Positions 1-7,868 of a DNA stretch of 33,521 nt are shown in pieces. This stretch comes from Bacillota bacterium (GTDB lineage Bacteria > Bacillota > Thermosediminibacteria > Thermosediminibacterales > Thermosediminibacteraceae): positions 1 through 33,521 of the forward strand of contig QGUT01000007.1 of NCBI GenBank assembly GCA_003242255.1, read 5' to 3'. Numbering within the stretch: position 1 is the stretch's first letter; each line of letters opens with the position of its first letter. The position numbers and the translations under genes were made by a program. A model generated the notes under the pieces. That model saw only the letters and a list, made by a program, of their open reading frames with translations, had not been told where the DNA came from and did not search any database.

Positions 1-49
1 CTAGAGACTTTTGAATGACAGTATACCTTTTTAATTGTTCTTGAGTCAT
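1..49 (-). CDS. Transposase N-terminus, cut by window edge
   Basis: Reading leftward from the ATG at 49-47 gives MTQEQLKRYTVIQKSL, then the window ends. This resembles the N-terminus of the ISNCY/integrase-core transposases common in clostridia, where a helix-turn-helix segment follows directly. A ribosome site (AGGTG) lies about nine bases before the ATG. Only 16 residues are visible, so the family call rests on remembered similarity and the copy may be intact or broken outside the window. The repeats at 74-110 fit the end of the same element. Confidence 0.6.
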   Translation of the reverse strand, partial: MTQEQLKRYTVIQKSL

Positions 50-73
50 CAGATAGCGCACCTCATTCCTCAT

Positions 74-110
74 AGTGACATTTTATCACGATAGTCTACA
101 AAGTGACATT
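74..110. repeat. Direct repeats AGTGACATT at a probable IS end
   Basis: AGTGACATT occurs at 74-82 and again at 102-110, 28 bases apart start to start. Both copies are followed by AT-rich runs (TTATCA and ATCATA). They lie just upstream of the minus-strand transposase start, where several IS families carry repeated transposase-binding sites in the subterminal region. The exact element boundary and target duplication cannot be set from one end. Confidence 0.45.
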
Positions 111-145
111 ATCATAAAATAACTACAATTTCATGCAAAAAGGAC

Positions 146-174
146 TTGCATTTTTCCAAAGTTTAAGTTATAAT
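146..174 (+). promoter_or_regulatory. Sigma-A promoter of the first tRNA operon
   Basis: TTGCAT (146-151) and a perfect TATAAT (169-174) are separated by 17 bases. Transcription would begin near 181, about 55 bases before the first tRNA. Confidence 0.8.
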
Positions 175-234
175 AAATCTTGCGTTCGGCAATAAAGCCG
201 CAGACATGGCTCAGCTGAGAATGAGTAGTTAAGT

Positions 235-310
235 GGGGACGTAGCTCAGCTGGGAGAGCGCTACATTCGCATTGTAGAGGCCGTGGGTTCAAATCCCATC
301 GTCTCCACCA
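235..310 (+). tRNA. tRNA-Ala (CGC)
   Basis: A 76-base cloverleaf. The acceptor stem pairs 235-241 with 300-306, and the CCA end is encoded at 308-310. The anticodon loop TTCGCAT gives anticodon CGC, reading GCG. The alanine identity pair G3-U70 is present (G237 with T304). The C34 isoacceptor is not essential where a U34 tRNA-Ala exists. Confidence 0.95.
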
Positions 311-318
311 GTATTCAT

Positions 319-394
319 GGGCGCGTAGCTCAGTGGTATGAGCGCTTGACTCACATTCAAGAGGTCGCAGGTTCGATCCCTGCCGTGCCCACCA
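319..394 (+). tRNA. tRNA-Val (CAC)
   Basis: The acceptor stem pairs 319-325 with 384-390 and CCA is encoded. The loop CTCACAT gives anticodon CAC, reading GTG. The third acceptor pair is G-C, so the alanine G3-U70 signal is absent. The anticodon stem is identical to that of the following tRNA-Ala(GGC). Confidence 0.93.
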
Positions 395-416
395 TAATCA
401 ATATCTTCTTTCTTGT

Positions 417-492
<76 letters not shown>

Positions 493-515
493 TTATTTTA
501 TACTTCACACCACTG

Positions 516-541
516 GACTCCCAAAATGGGGTCTATTTTTT
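516..541 (+). terminator. Probable terminator of the first tRNA operon
   Basis: GACTCC (517-521 region) pairs with GGGGTC (528-533) with one G-U pair, followed by TATTTTTTAT. The stem is short (six pairs), but the place, directly after the last tRNA, supports it. Confidence 0.5.
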
Positions 542-542
542 A

Positions 543-782
543 TGCCGCATTTTGCGGCAGAATCCTGCCTTGAGTTTCTTCTTCATCGGCCCGTCTTGCG
601 ATCTTGCCAGTACTAGTGTCCCTATGAAAGTGGAATTGAGAGCAATGAAATTAATGCAAAATTTCAGAATTAATGATAATATATAAATTGAGGTATGTCC
701 GTACGTGAGTTCGCGCTAAAATTAAGAAATAGAATATTCAGATTTTTAATAAAATAAATATTGCTAGGAGGTGGTCTTTTCC
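543..782. other. Intergenic stretch with two small inverted repeats, no gene seen
   Basis: Between the tRNA terminator and the ABC operon. A perfect 7-bp stem TGCCGCA/TGCGGCA with loop TTT sits at 543-559, and TGAAATT/AATTTCA with a 7-base loop at 646-666. On the minus strand a short lysine/arginine-rich frame ends near 534 (tail KAGFCRKMRHKK). It could be the end of a decayed mobile gene, but I do not recognise it. I see no convincing promoter for the next operon here. Confidence 0.35.
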
Positions 783-2183
783 ATGAAAAAGCTTTTGTCC
801 GCAAGTATAATTTTAGCTCTGATTTTAAGTCTATTGTTGTCAGGGTGTTCTAAACAAGACCAGCCTAGCGATGACGCAGGGGCCATTGAAACAGTGACAA
901 TTGAGGTAGAGTCCTACGGCTCTCCGGCAGATTCGACGAGGGTAACTAATTTACAGGAAGCGGCAGAGGAATTAAACAAAATCCTCGAACAGAAAGGCGA
1001 TAGCAGAAGGGTGGAAGTTAAGGCTAACCACGTTTCCTCCGGATATGAAGAGTACAACAAAAAATTCATGTTGGCCCACAAATCCGGGGGAGGAGCTGAT
1101 ATCAGGACAATAGCTCATACCGATCTTTCCATGATGGTCGAGGGAGGATACCTGTTGCAACTTGATGATTATGTAAATGGCTCCGAATGGGGCGAATATG
1201 TAAAAGATATATATCCAAACTTATGGGAAGCCGCTAAATGGAATGGGAAAATTTACGGAGTGCCCCAGGATACAGAAGTGAGAGTAGTATATTACAGGAA
1301 AGATGTTTTGAAGAAATTAGGGTGGTCCGATGAAGAAATTGATTCCCTGCCAGAGAAAATTAAAAGTGGCGAGTTTACTCTGGAGGATATGACGAAGGTA
1401 GCGAAGGAAGCTGTGGAAAAGGGGATTGTAAAAGCCGGCATTTACCACAGGCCGAATAACGGGCCGTATTTCAGCGCCTTTGTATATGCCTTTGGGGGCA
1501 AGCTTTATGATGAAAGTACCGGGAAATTAGTATTCGATAGGAAAGCTATAAAGGATACTTTAAATTACTTCTACCGAATTGCTCAGGTGGAAAAGGTTCT
1601 GCCTTCGGGCATGACTTCCATGGAGTGGAGGCAAATCCACAAGGATTGGGTAGAAGGCAGAGTGCTTTTCTGGTACGGCGGAACCTGGCATTGGGGAGAA
1701 TATCAGACCGTCGACTACCACAGTGAATTGGGCAAATTGACTGAAGACTACATGTTTGAGAATATGGGGTATGCTTTGGTGCCCGCAGTAGCCAAAGGTG
1801 GAAGACCTTTATCCCTTTCTAACCCTTACCTGTACGTGGTGAACAGCAATACCAAACATCCGGACCTTGCCTTTGCGCTTATTGCTCTTGCATCCCAGCC
1901 CAAGTATAACGTCAAGCATGCGGTAAATTCCGGCCACCTCGTCATAAGCCCTGCTGCGGCGGAAGACCCGCTGTATAAAGAGAACAGGTTCTTAAAAGAT
2001 GTGCAATATATGTTGGATTATACTACAGTTCAGCCCAACCACCCGGAATTTTCAAAATTCAGCAGTGCCCTCTTTAAAGCGATTCAGGCTGTCGAAATGG
2101 GAGAGTACACCCCTGATCGGGCAGTGGAATGGTTGGAAGAACAGGTAAAAAATGATATAGAAGAGATAGTATTTGTGAATTAA
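783..2183 (+). CDS. ABC transporter substrate-binding lipoprotein (family 1, sugar type)
   Basis: Binds an extracellular solute, probably a sugar or oligosaccharide, and passes it to the two permeases that follow. The 466-residue product begins with a lipoprotein signal: two lysines, a hydrophobic run, and lipobox LSGC with the lipidated cysteine at residue 22. Length and layout fit bacterial extracellular solute-binding family 1, with aromatic-rich stretches such as FWYGGTWHWGEY in the mature part. I chose the ATG at 783 over an in-frame GTG at 771 because AGGAGGTGG at 765-773 then has normal spacing and the signal peptide starts cleanly. First gene of a four-gene importer operon. The substrate cannot be read from the sequence. 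Confidence 0.9.
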   Translation: MKKLLSASIILALILSLLLSGCSKQDQPSDDAGAIETVTIEVESYGSPADSTRVTNLQEAAEELNKILEQKGDSRRVEVKANHVSSGYEEYNKKFMLAHKSGGGADIRTIAHTDLSMMVEGGYLLQLDDYVNGSEWGEYVKDIYPNLWEAAKWNGKIYGVPQDTEVRVVYYRKDVLKKLGWSDEEIDSLPEKIKSGEFTLEDMTKVAKEAVEKGIVKAGIYHRPNNGPYFSAFVYAFGGKLYDESTGKLVFDRKAIKDTLNYFYRIAQVEKVLPSGMTSMEWRQIHKDWVEGRVLFWYGGTWHWGEYQTVDYHSELGKLTEDYMFENMGYALVPAVAKGGRPLSLSNPYLYVVNSNTKHPDLAFALIALASQPKYNVKHAVNSGHLVISPAAAEDPLYKENRFLKDVQYMLDYTTVQPNHPEFSKFSSALFKAIQAVEMGEYTPDRAVEWLEEQVKNDIEEIVFVN

Positions 2184-2217
2184 AAAAGAAATAAAAATAG
2201 GTAAGGTGGTGGTTCCT

Positions 2218-3198
2218 TTGTCGGAATTAGAAGCTAAAATCTTGGAAAGGGTCACCGCAAAAAAGGCTTCCATGGAAGGGGTGCGCAAATTTTTCACCGC
2301 CTTACCTTTCCTTGGGCCTTTTTTGTTCCTCATCATTCTTTTTTACCTGGTGCCGGTGATCTTGACTTTTACGATGTCTTTAACCAGCATGGACTACGCC
2401 CTTGAGTGGAATTTCGTGGGCTTAAAAAACTTTGTGCGTTTTTTTCAGGATAGCAGCGTAAAAATAGTAGTCCTCAATACGGTTAAATATGTGGTTTATA
2501 CGCTGATGATCAACGTAGGTTTTGGATTTTTTCTGGCCGTTGCTACCAGTTATTTCATAAAAAATGAAAACTTAAGGCTCGCTTTCCAAACGATATGGAT
2601 GCTGCCCAGAATGACCCCTCCGGTAGTCTATGCCCTCTTGTGGCTGTGGTTTTTGGACCCCACCGAAGCCGGAACGCTGAACAGCGTGCTACACAAGCTG
2701 TTCGGTTTACCCGCCCAGAATTGGATATTGAATCATCCCATGAAGGTAGTAATAGTCGCCAACGGCCTGATAGGCACTTCCCTGGCCATGGTCGTGTTTT
2801 CGGCGGCCATTAAGTCCATACCTGTTGACTATTTCAGGGCGGCCAGCGTCGATGGAGCTTCCGATTGGGATGTCGTAAGGCATGTGATCGTTCCCTTTTT
2901 AAAATGGCCCATAATGTTCATGACTATATGGCAGACTCTGTCGCTTATAACCTCCTACGAATACATTTTGCTCATCACCGACGGAGGACCTCTAAACAGG
3001 AGCGAAGTGCTGTCGCTTTTTTCGTACCACAAAGCCTTCAGCAACTACGAGTTTGGCTACGGGGCAGCCATCTCTACGGTTCTGGTAATCTTTGCAGTGA
3101 TTCTCGCTGTCGTTATGTTAAAGGTCTTCGGATATGACGCAATAATGATGAGAGGTGAAATCGATGAAAAACGGGATAAAGACCACATCTCTTTCTAG
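2218..3198 (+). CDS. ABC sugar-type permease, MalF/UgpA-like
   Basis: One of the two inner-membrane subunits of the importer. The 326-residue protein has about six hydrophobic segments, the first near residues 25-45, and a permease EAA loop around ASVDGASDWDVVRHVIVP that docks the ATPase. The start chosen is TTG 2218, placed normally after AAGGTGGTGG; upstream in-frame GTG codons at 2206 and 2209 lie inside that ribosome site. It follows the binding protein by 34 bases and overlaps the second permease by 35 bases, so the three are cotranscribed and probably translationally coupled. Confidence 0.88.
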   Translation: MSELEAKILERVTAKKASMEGVRKFFTALPFLGPFLFLIILFYLVPVILTFTMSLTSMDYALEWNFVGLKNFVRFFQDSSVKIVVLNTVKYVVYTLMINVGFGFFLAVATSYFIKNENLRLAFQTIWMLPRMTPPVVYALLWLWFLDPTEAGTLNSVLHKLFGLPAQNWILNHPMKVVIVANGLIGTSLAMVVFSAAIKSIPVDYFRAASVDGASDWDVVRHVIVPFLKWPIMFMTIWQTLSLITSYEYILLITDGGPLNRSEVLSLFSYHKAFSNYEFGYGAAISTVLVIFAVILAVVMLKVFGYDAIMMRGEIDEKRDKDHISF

Positions 3199-4015
3199 GG
3201 CGGCAATCTATATCTTATTGATTATACTGAGTTTGCCCATATTATTGGGGTATTTGTGGCTTTTTTCCGGCTCCATTTCCGATGAGTTAGAATTTGGGAT
3301 TGTGCCCAAAAGGATAACTTTTGAAAACTGGAGGTTTTTGTGGAGCGATATAACAATAGGCACGAAGGTGTTCCCGAATATCTGGCCCATAACTTTAAAT
3401 AGCCTCCTGCTTTCAGGGAGCATCACCCTTTTAGAAGTCTTGATCAGTCTACTGGCCGGTTATGCCCTTTCCCGGATGAACTTTCCGGGGAGGAATTTCA
3501 TCCTAAAAACTACCATCATACTCCACGCTTTTCCAGGGGTGGCTCTTTTGATCGCCCTTTATTATGTGTTGAATTACATCGGCATGATAGACAAAATTGC
3601 GGGGGTAGTGCTGGTAAAAGTCGCGCTGGAATTGCCGATGGCTACCTGGATGATAAAGGGTTTTTTTGATGAAATATCTTGGGAAATTGAATGGGCCGCA
3701 TATATGGATGGCTGCTCGAGGCTCCAGGCGTGGTATAAAATCATCCTGCCCCAGATAAAGCCTGGCATAGCGGCTGTCGCCCTATTCGCCTTTTTGGCCG
3801 GATGGTCGGAATTCATCTATTCCTATACATTTATTTTCAGCAGTGAAAATTACACTTTGGCTGTGTTCCTGAAAAATTTGATAGGCGATTTCAGGTTTCT
3901 CGATTACGGCTTGTTAGCAGCAGCCGGCTTGTTTTACATGATACCGGTTATTGCCTTTTTCCTCATTTCCCAAAAGTCGCTGGCCACGATAAAATTTGGA
4001 GGCATAAAAAGGTAA
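3164..4015 (+). CDS. ABC sugar-type permease, MalG/UgpE-like
   Basis: Second membrane subunit of the importer, 283 residues with about six membrane segments. The cytoplasmic EAA motif is visible as EWAAYMDGCSRLQAWYKIILP. The ATG at 3164 follows AGAGGTG by six bases; an in-frame GTG at 3155 lies inside that ribosome site and is unlikely. The start lies inside the end of the first permease. Typical partner order: binding protein, MalF-like, MalG-like, ATPase. Confidence 0.88.
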   Translation: MKNGIKTTSLSRAAIYILLIILSLPILLGYLWLFSGSISDELEFGIVPKRITFENWRFLWSDITIGTKVFPNIWPITLNSLLLSGSITLLEVLISLLAGYALSRMNFPGRNFILKTTIILHAFPGVALLIALYYVLNYIGMIDKIAGVVLVKVALELPMATWMIKGFFDEISWEIEWAAYMDGCSRLQAWYKIILPQIKPGIAAVALFAFLAGWSEFIYSYTFIFSSENYTLAVFLKNLIGDFRFLDYGLLAAAGLFYMIPVIAFFLISQKSLATIKFGGIKR

Positions 4016-4031
4016 GAGGAGGGAAGGGCGA

Positions 4032-5126
4032 ATGGAAGTGACGATGATGAACGTAGTGAAGCGCTTCGGCAACTTTAAGGCAGTAGACAACCTAAGTTTG
4101 ACCATAAAGGACGGGGAATTCGTAGCTTTGCTTGGACCGTCGGGCTGCGGCAAAACTACTACACTGCTTATGTTGGCAGGAATCTATAAACCGGATGCGG
4201 GGGAAATAATCTTTGACGACAAAATTGTAAACGATGTCTTACCTAAGGACAGAAATATCGGCATGTGTTTTCAAAGCTACGCCCTTTATCCCCATATGAC
4301 CGTGGAACAAAATATCGCGTTCCCTCTGAAGCTAAAAAAGTTGCCGAAAAAAGTCATCGACGAAAAGGTCAGAGAAATTGCGGCCAAATTTCGTATAGAG
4401 CACTTGCTGAAAAGATATCCGGGTCAAATTTCCGGCGGGCAGCAGCAGAGGGTCGCCCTGGCCAGAGCCCTCATAAAAGAACCCAATCTGCTTTTATTAG
4501 ATGAACCCCTTTCAAATCTGGATGCGGGACTTCGAATCTCGATGAGAGCAGAGATCAAAAAGCTCCAGAAGGAATTGGGAATAACCACTGTTTTTGTCAC
4601 CCACGACCAGACGGAGGCCCTGTCCATGAGCGACAGGATTGCTGTGATGAATAAGGGGAAACTTCAGGCCATAGGCACGCCCGAAGATCTGTATATGAGG
4701 CCCAAAAACATGTTTATAGCCGGTTTCATAGGCAATCCTCCGATGAATTTTCTAGAAGTCGGCTATATCATGGATGGTGATCGGGTAACCCTCAAAGGTA
4801 AAAATTTTGAGATATCGCTTCCCGAAGAAATATCCAGGACTTTTATAAAAAAACAAAATAACGAAAGGATAGTTATGGGCATCAGACCCGAGCATCTTTC
4901 GGTAGGAGCCGAGGCTCCCAACACTATTAAAGGTGAGATATATGTAGTGGAACATTTGGGAAAAGACAAGCTGGTAGATGTAAAAGTGGGCGATGACAGA
5001 ATAAAGGTGCTGACGGGTCAGGATTTTGAAGGGAAAATGGGGGATACGGTAAACCTTCATCTGGATTTCAAAAATGTCCATCTTTTTGATGCCGCCGATG
5101 GAAATTCGATGAAAAGGGTAGCTTGA
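4032..5126 (+). CDS. ABC importer ATPase, MsmK/UgpC/MalK type
   Basis: Drives the importer by ATP hydrolysis at the inner face of the membrane. Visible motifs: Walker A GPSGCGKT (residues 35-42), Q-loop region CFQSYALYP, signature ISGGQ (133-137), Walker B LLLLDE (about 153-158) and the switch histidine in VTHDQTEA. The C-terminal third carries the MRPEHL-like IRPEHL motif of the TOBE regulatory domain of sugar ATPases. Full length at 364 residues. It starts 16 bases after the permease behind GAGGAGGG. Many Firmicutes share one such ATPase between several importers; here it is encoded in the operon itself. Confidence 0.92.
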   Translation: MEVTMMNVVKRFGNFKAVDNLSLTIKDGEFVALLGPSGCGKTTTLLMLAGIYKPDAGEIIFDDKIVNDVLPKDRNIGMCFQSYALYPHMTVEQNIAFPLKLKKLPKKVIDEKVREIAAKFRIEHLLKRYPGQISGGQQQRVALARALIKEPNLLLLDEPLSNLDAGLRISMRAEIKKLQKELGITTVFVTHDQTEALSMSDRIAVMNKGKLQAIGTPEDLYMRPKNMFIAGFIGNPPMNFLEVGYIMDGDRVTLKGKNFEISLPEEISRTFIKKQNNERIVMGIRPEHLSVGAEAPNTIKGEIYVVEHLGKDKLVDVKVGDDRIKVLTGQDFEGKMGDTVNLHLDFKNVHLFDAADGNSMKRVA

Positions 5127-5130
5127 CGCC

Positions 5131-5164
5131 GCTTTCAGGCTTTTAGCCTGAAAGCAATTTTTTT
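5131..5164 (+). terminator. Strong terminator of the ABC operon
   Basis: An 11-bp perfect stem GCTTTCAGGCT / AGCCTGAAAGC (5131-5141 with 5145-5155), loop TTT, followed by a seven-T run. It starts four bases after the ATPase stop codon. Confidence 0.92.
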
Positions 5165-5174
5165 ATATAATAAC

Positions 5175-5262
5175 GCCCAAAATCCGGCACTTGAAACTTT
5201 TCGGCATTATTGCTAAAATATAAAACAAACGCTTAATATTAGGCATATGCCGAATTTTGGGC
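5175..5262. promoter_or_regulatory. Inverted repeat flanking the nhaC promoter (candidate paired operator)
   Basis: GCCCAAAATCCGGCA (5175-5189) and TGCCGAATTTTGGGC (5248-5262) are reverse complements at 14 of 15 positions. The left arm ends one base before the -35 box and the right arm lies downstream of the expected start of transcription. A further TCGGCA sits between -35 and -10 (5201-5206), and GGCATATGCC (5242-5251) overlaps the right arm. This arrangement suits a repressor bound at two sites with DNA looping, or a long stem in the leader RNA. The regulator is unknown. Confidence 0.55.
5191..5219 (+). promoter_or_regulatory. Sigma-A promoter of nhaC
   Basis: TTGAAA (5191-5196) and TAAAAT (5214-5219) with 17-base spacing. 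Start of transcription expected near 5226. Confidence 0.75.
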
Positions 5263-5301
5263 ATAATTGAAAGAGTATATGAGTAAAAAAGGAGGATGGA
5301 G

Positions 5302-6984
5302 ATGAAGAATAGGAAGCTTATATTAATGGGCGCTGTTGTTTTGTTACTTTTTGCTGCCGCCATCCCTGCCCTGGGAAGTGGCGAGCAAGCAGAGGCTCCT
5401 GAACATTACGGCTTCTGGTCCATTTTACCCCCTGTTCTGGCCATCAGCCTTGCGATTATCACCAAGGAAGTCTTGAGTTCACTGGTCATCGGGATAATGG
5501 TGGGTGCCCTGATTTTGACGGGGGGAAATTTACTTGAAGCCTTCGAAAAGGCCCTGGAAATCCTGATAAACACGGCGGGAGACCCTTCCTGGAATTTCAG
5601 GGTGCTGATTTTCATTACCCTTTTGGGTTCCATCATAGGCATGATTTCCAGGGCTAATGGGCCTCAGGCCTTCGGCCGATGGGCGGAAAAGAATATAAAG
5701 TCGAGGAGCACATCCCTTTTTATGACCTGGCTCCTGGGAGTCCTGATATTCATGGACGATTATTTCAACTGCATGACCGTGGGCACCGCCCTGAGGCCGG
5801 TGACGGACAGGTTCAAAGTATCCAGGGCGAAGCTTTCGTTTATCATCGATTCCACGGCAGCTCCAGTGTGCACCCTGGTGCCCATATCTACCTGGGTGGC
5901 CTACGTCGCTTCGCTGATGATACCGCTCTTTACCCAGTACGGTTTGAACTTAAACCCGTACAACGCCTACATCCAGATGCTGCCTTACGCCTTTTATCCC
6001 TGGCTCATAGTGCTCATGGTTCTCATCACATCGTTTACTGATCTGGAATACGGGCCCATGGCTCTGGCCGAATACAGGGCTCTCAGCGGCAAAGGCCTGT
6101 GGGATGAGAATCTGGCAAAGACCCCGCCAGGGGATGAGTTTGAGAGCATGGAGAAGTCGGAAAAAGGCACCGCTATAGATATGGTACTTCCGTTGGTGGG
6201 GCTTATCGTAATAACGCTGATCTGCATGGCCTACAGCGGAGGATTTTTCGATGGCAAAGCCGGGATTTTCGAGGCCATTATGAATTCCGATTCGGCGACA
6301 GCACTGGTATGGGGATCCACGATCACTCTGTTTTTGACCGCCGTGTTTTATTCGGTGCGGGGAGTGGTCCGCCTCAAGGATTCGATGGAAGCCGTGATCC
6401 AGGGTGCCAAGTCGATGATGGTGGCGCTCTTTATACTCTCTCTGGCCTGGACCATTGGCAGCATATGCCAGGAATTGGGCACGGGGCTTTATGTTTCGAG
6501 CATCATGTCCGAGACATTCCCGGCCTGGGCGGTGCCGTTTACGCTATTCGTCCTCTCAGCCTTCATAGCATTTTCCACCGGCACGTCCTGGGGCACCTGG
6601 GCCATAATGATCCCGATCGCCATACCGCTGGTGGTGGCTATGGATATCAATTTGCTGCCTAGCCTGGCGGCGGTCCTTTCAGGTGGAGTATTCGGGGACC
6701 ACTGTTCTCCGATTTCGGATACTACCATCATGTCGTCGACGGGGGGAGCCTGTCCTCACATAGAACACGTAAACACCCAGCTGCCCTATGCTTTGACGGC
6801 GGCGATCGCATCAGGGGTAGGTTTTTTGATAACCGGATTTGTTGAAAATCCCCTGATCGTGTGGCTTTTCACCGTAGCACTGTTTTTCGCGGTGGTTTAT
6901 GTGCTCCATAAGTTATGGGGAAGCCCCACTCTTGCCGAGGAACATGCGAGCGGAAAAGGTGTGATACGGGAAGAAACAATATAG
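5302..6984 (+). CDS. Na+/H+ antiporter NhaC family protein
   Basis: A multi-span inner-membrane antiporter, predicted to exchange sodium (or an organic acid) for protons. The 560-residue protein has a cleavable-looking N-terminal hydrophobic segment and about a dozen membrane spans. Family-typical stretches are FMDDYFNCMTVGTALRPV, DSTAAPVCTLVPISTW and, near the C-terminus, FSTGTSWGTWAIMIPIAIP and GDHCSPISDTT, with conserved charged residues inside membrane segments. ATG 5302 is used because GGAGG at 5291-5295 is then six bases away; the ATG at 5296 touches it. Single gene between its own promoter and that of rex. The transported substrate is uncertain, since relatives carry malate, lactate or amino acids. 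Confidence 0.88.
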   Translation: MKNRKLILMGAVVLLLFAAAIPALGSGEQAEAPEHYGFWSILPPVLAISLAIITKEVLSSLVIGIMVGALILTGGNLLEAFEKALEILINTAGDPSWNFRVLIFITLLGSIIGMISRANGPQAFGRWAEKNIKSRSTSLFMTWLLGVLIFMDDYFNCMTVGTALRPVTDRFKVSRAKLSFIIDSTAAPVCTLVPISTWVAYVASLMIPLFTQYGLNLNPYNAYIQMLPYAFYPWLIVLMVLITSFTDLEYGPMALAEYRALSGKGLWDENLAKTPPGDEFESMEKSEKGTAIDMVLPLVGLIVITLICMAYSGGFFDGKAGIFEAIMNSDSATALVWGSTITLFLTAVFYSVRGVVRLKDSMEAVIQGAKSMMVALFILSLAWTIGSICQELGTGLYVSSIMSETFPAWAVPFTLFVLSAFIAFSTGTSWGTWAIMIPIAIPLVVAMDINLLPSLAAVLSGGVFGDHCSPISDTTIMSSTGGACPHIEHVNTQLPYALTAAIASGVGFLITGFVENPLIVWLFTVALFFAVVYVLHKLWGSPTLAEEHASGKGVIREETI

Positions 6985-6998
6985 GAAGATGAGCGGCC

Positions 6999-7027
6999 TT
7001 GCTATTATTATACTGGTGTGTTAAAAT
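6999..7027 (+). promoter_or_regulatory. Sigma-A promoter of rex
   Basis: TTGCTA (6999-7004) and TAAAAT (7022-7027), 17-base spacer, 47 bases upstream of the rex start. Confidence 0.65.
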
Positions 7028-7074
7028 TTAATCGAATATTGAATTCGGGCACTAAGAACTAACCGGAGGAAATC

Positions 7075-7740
7075 ATGAGTTCCAATGGGGTCAGAAAGGT
7101 GTCTCTGGCGGTAATAAAAAGGTTACCCAAATACCACAAATGCCTGGGAGAACTCCTTCAAAATAACGTGGAGAGGATTTCTTCCCAGGAATTGGGGCGC
7201 CTCTTGGGGTTTACGGCATCTCAAGTAAGACAGGATTTAAATAATTTCGGGGAATTCGGGCAGCAAGGCTACGGCTACAATGTGGAACAGCTTTACAACG
7301 AGATTGCGAAGATTCTGGGACTCAACGTGGAACACAAGGTGGTAATAATAGGAGCCGGAAAGTTAGGGCAGGCCTTGGCCGGTTACCGTGATTTTGAGAA
7401 GCACGGATTTAAGATACTGGCCATGTTCGACGTCGACCCTAAACTCGTGGGTTCAAAGGTGCGCGACATTCCCGTATACGACGTGAAAGACCTCATATAT
7501 TATGTAAATGAAAACGAAATCGACATAGCCATAATAGCGGTGCCCCGAGAGAGTGCCCAGGAGATAGCCGACGCTCTCAGCAAGACCCTGATAAAAGGGA
7601 TATGGAATTTTGCTCCTGTCGAGGTGGATGCGGGGCCGGACATCCTGGTGGAGAACGTTCATTTGCTGGATAGCCTCCTGACTTTAAGTTATAGGATGAA
7701 CGAGAGCAAATTGATGGAACGCCTGGAGAAGGAAAATTAG
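7075..7740 (+). CDS. rex: Redox-sensing transcriptional repressor Rex
   Basis: Represses fermentation and respiration genes when the NADH/NAD+ ratio is low; NADH binding releases it from DNA. The 221-residue protein has the N-terminal winged helix (LPKYHKCLGELL to SQELGRLLGFTASQVRQDL, residues 17-55), the GEFGQQGYGYNV linker, and a Rossmann fold with GAGKLGQA at 93-100. Full family length. The ATG at 7075 follows GGAGG. It is transcribed alone between a promoter and a terminator. No good Rex operator was found in its own upstream region. Confidence 0.95.
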   Translation: MSSNGVRKVSLAVIKRLPKYHKCLGELLQNNVERISSQELGRLLGFTASQVRQDLNNFGEFGQQGYGYNVEQLYNEIAKILGLNVEHKVVIIGAGKLGQALAGYRDFEKHGFKILAMFDVDPKLVGSKVRDIPVYDVKDLIYYVNENEIDIAIIAVPRESAQEIADALSKTLIKGIWNFAPVEVDAGPDILVENVHLLDSLLTLSYRMNESKLMERLEKEN

Positions 7741-7775
7741 AAAAATCCCTGCCTTACTCGGCAGGGATTTTTTTT
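7741..7775 (+). terminator. Terminator of rex
   Basis: AATCCCTGCC pairs with GGCAGGGATT around a six-base loop (TTACTC), and eight T follow. The upstream A-run makes it usable from both strands. Confidence 0.9.
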
Positions 7776-7868
7776 ACATTTATGTTACGATTATACTTTT
7801 GTGGGAGGATTCGGAGCGAAAAGGTCGAAGAATGTTATATGCTATACTTTACGGAGGGAAGTTGTGGC

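Noticed and set aside
7015-7034. Rex operator upstream of rex
   Set aside because: GTGTTAAAATTTAATCGA matches the Rex palindrome TTGTTAA-N4-TTAACAA in one half only (about 10 of 14 positions).
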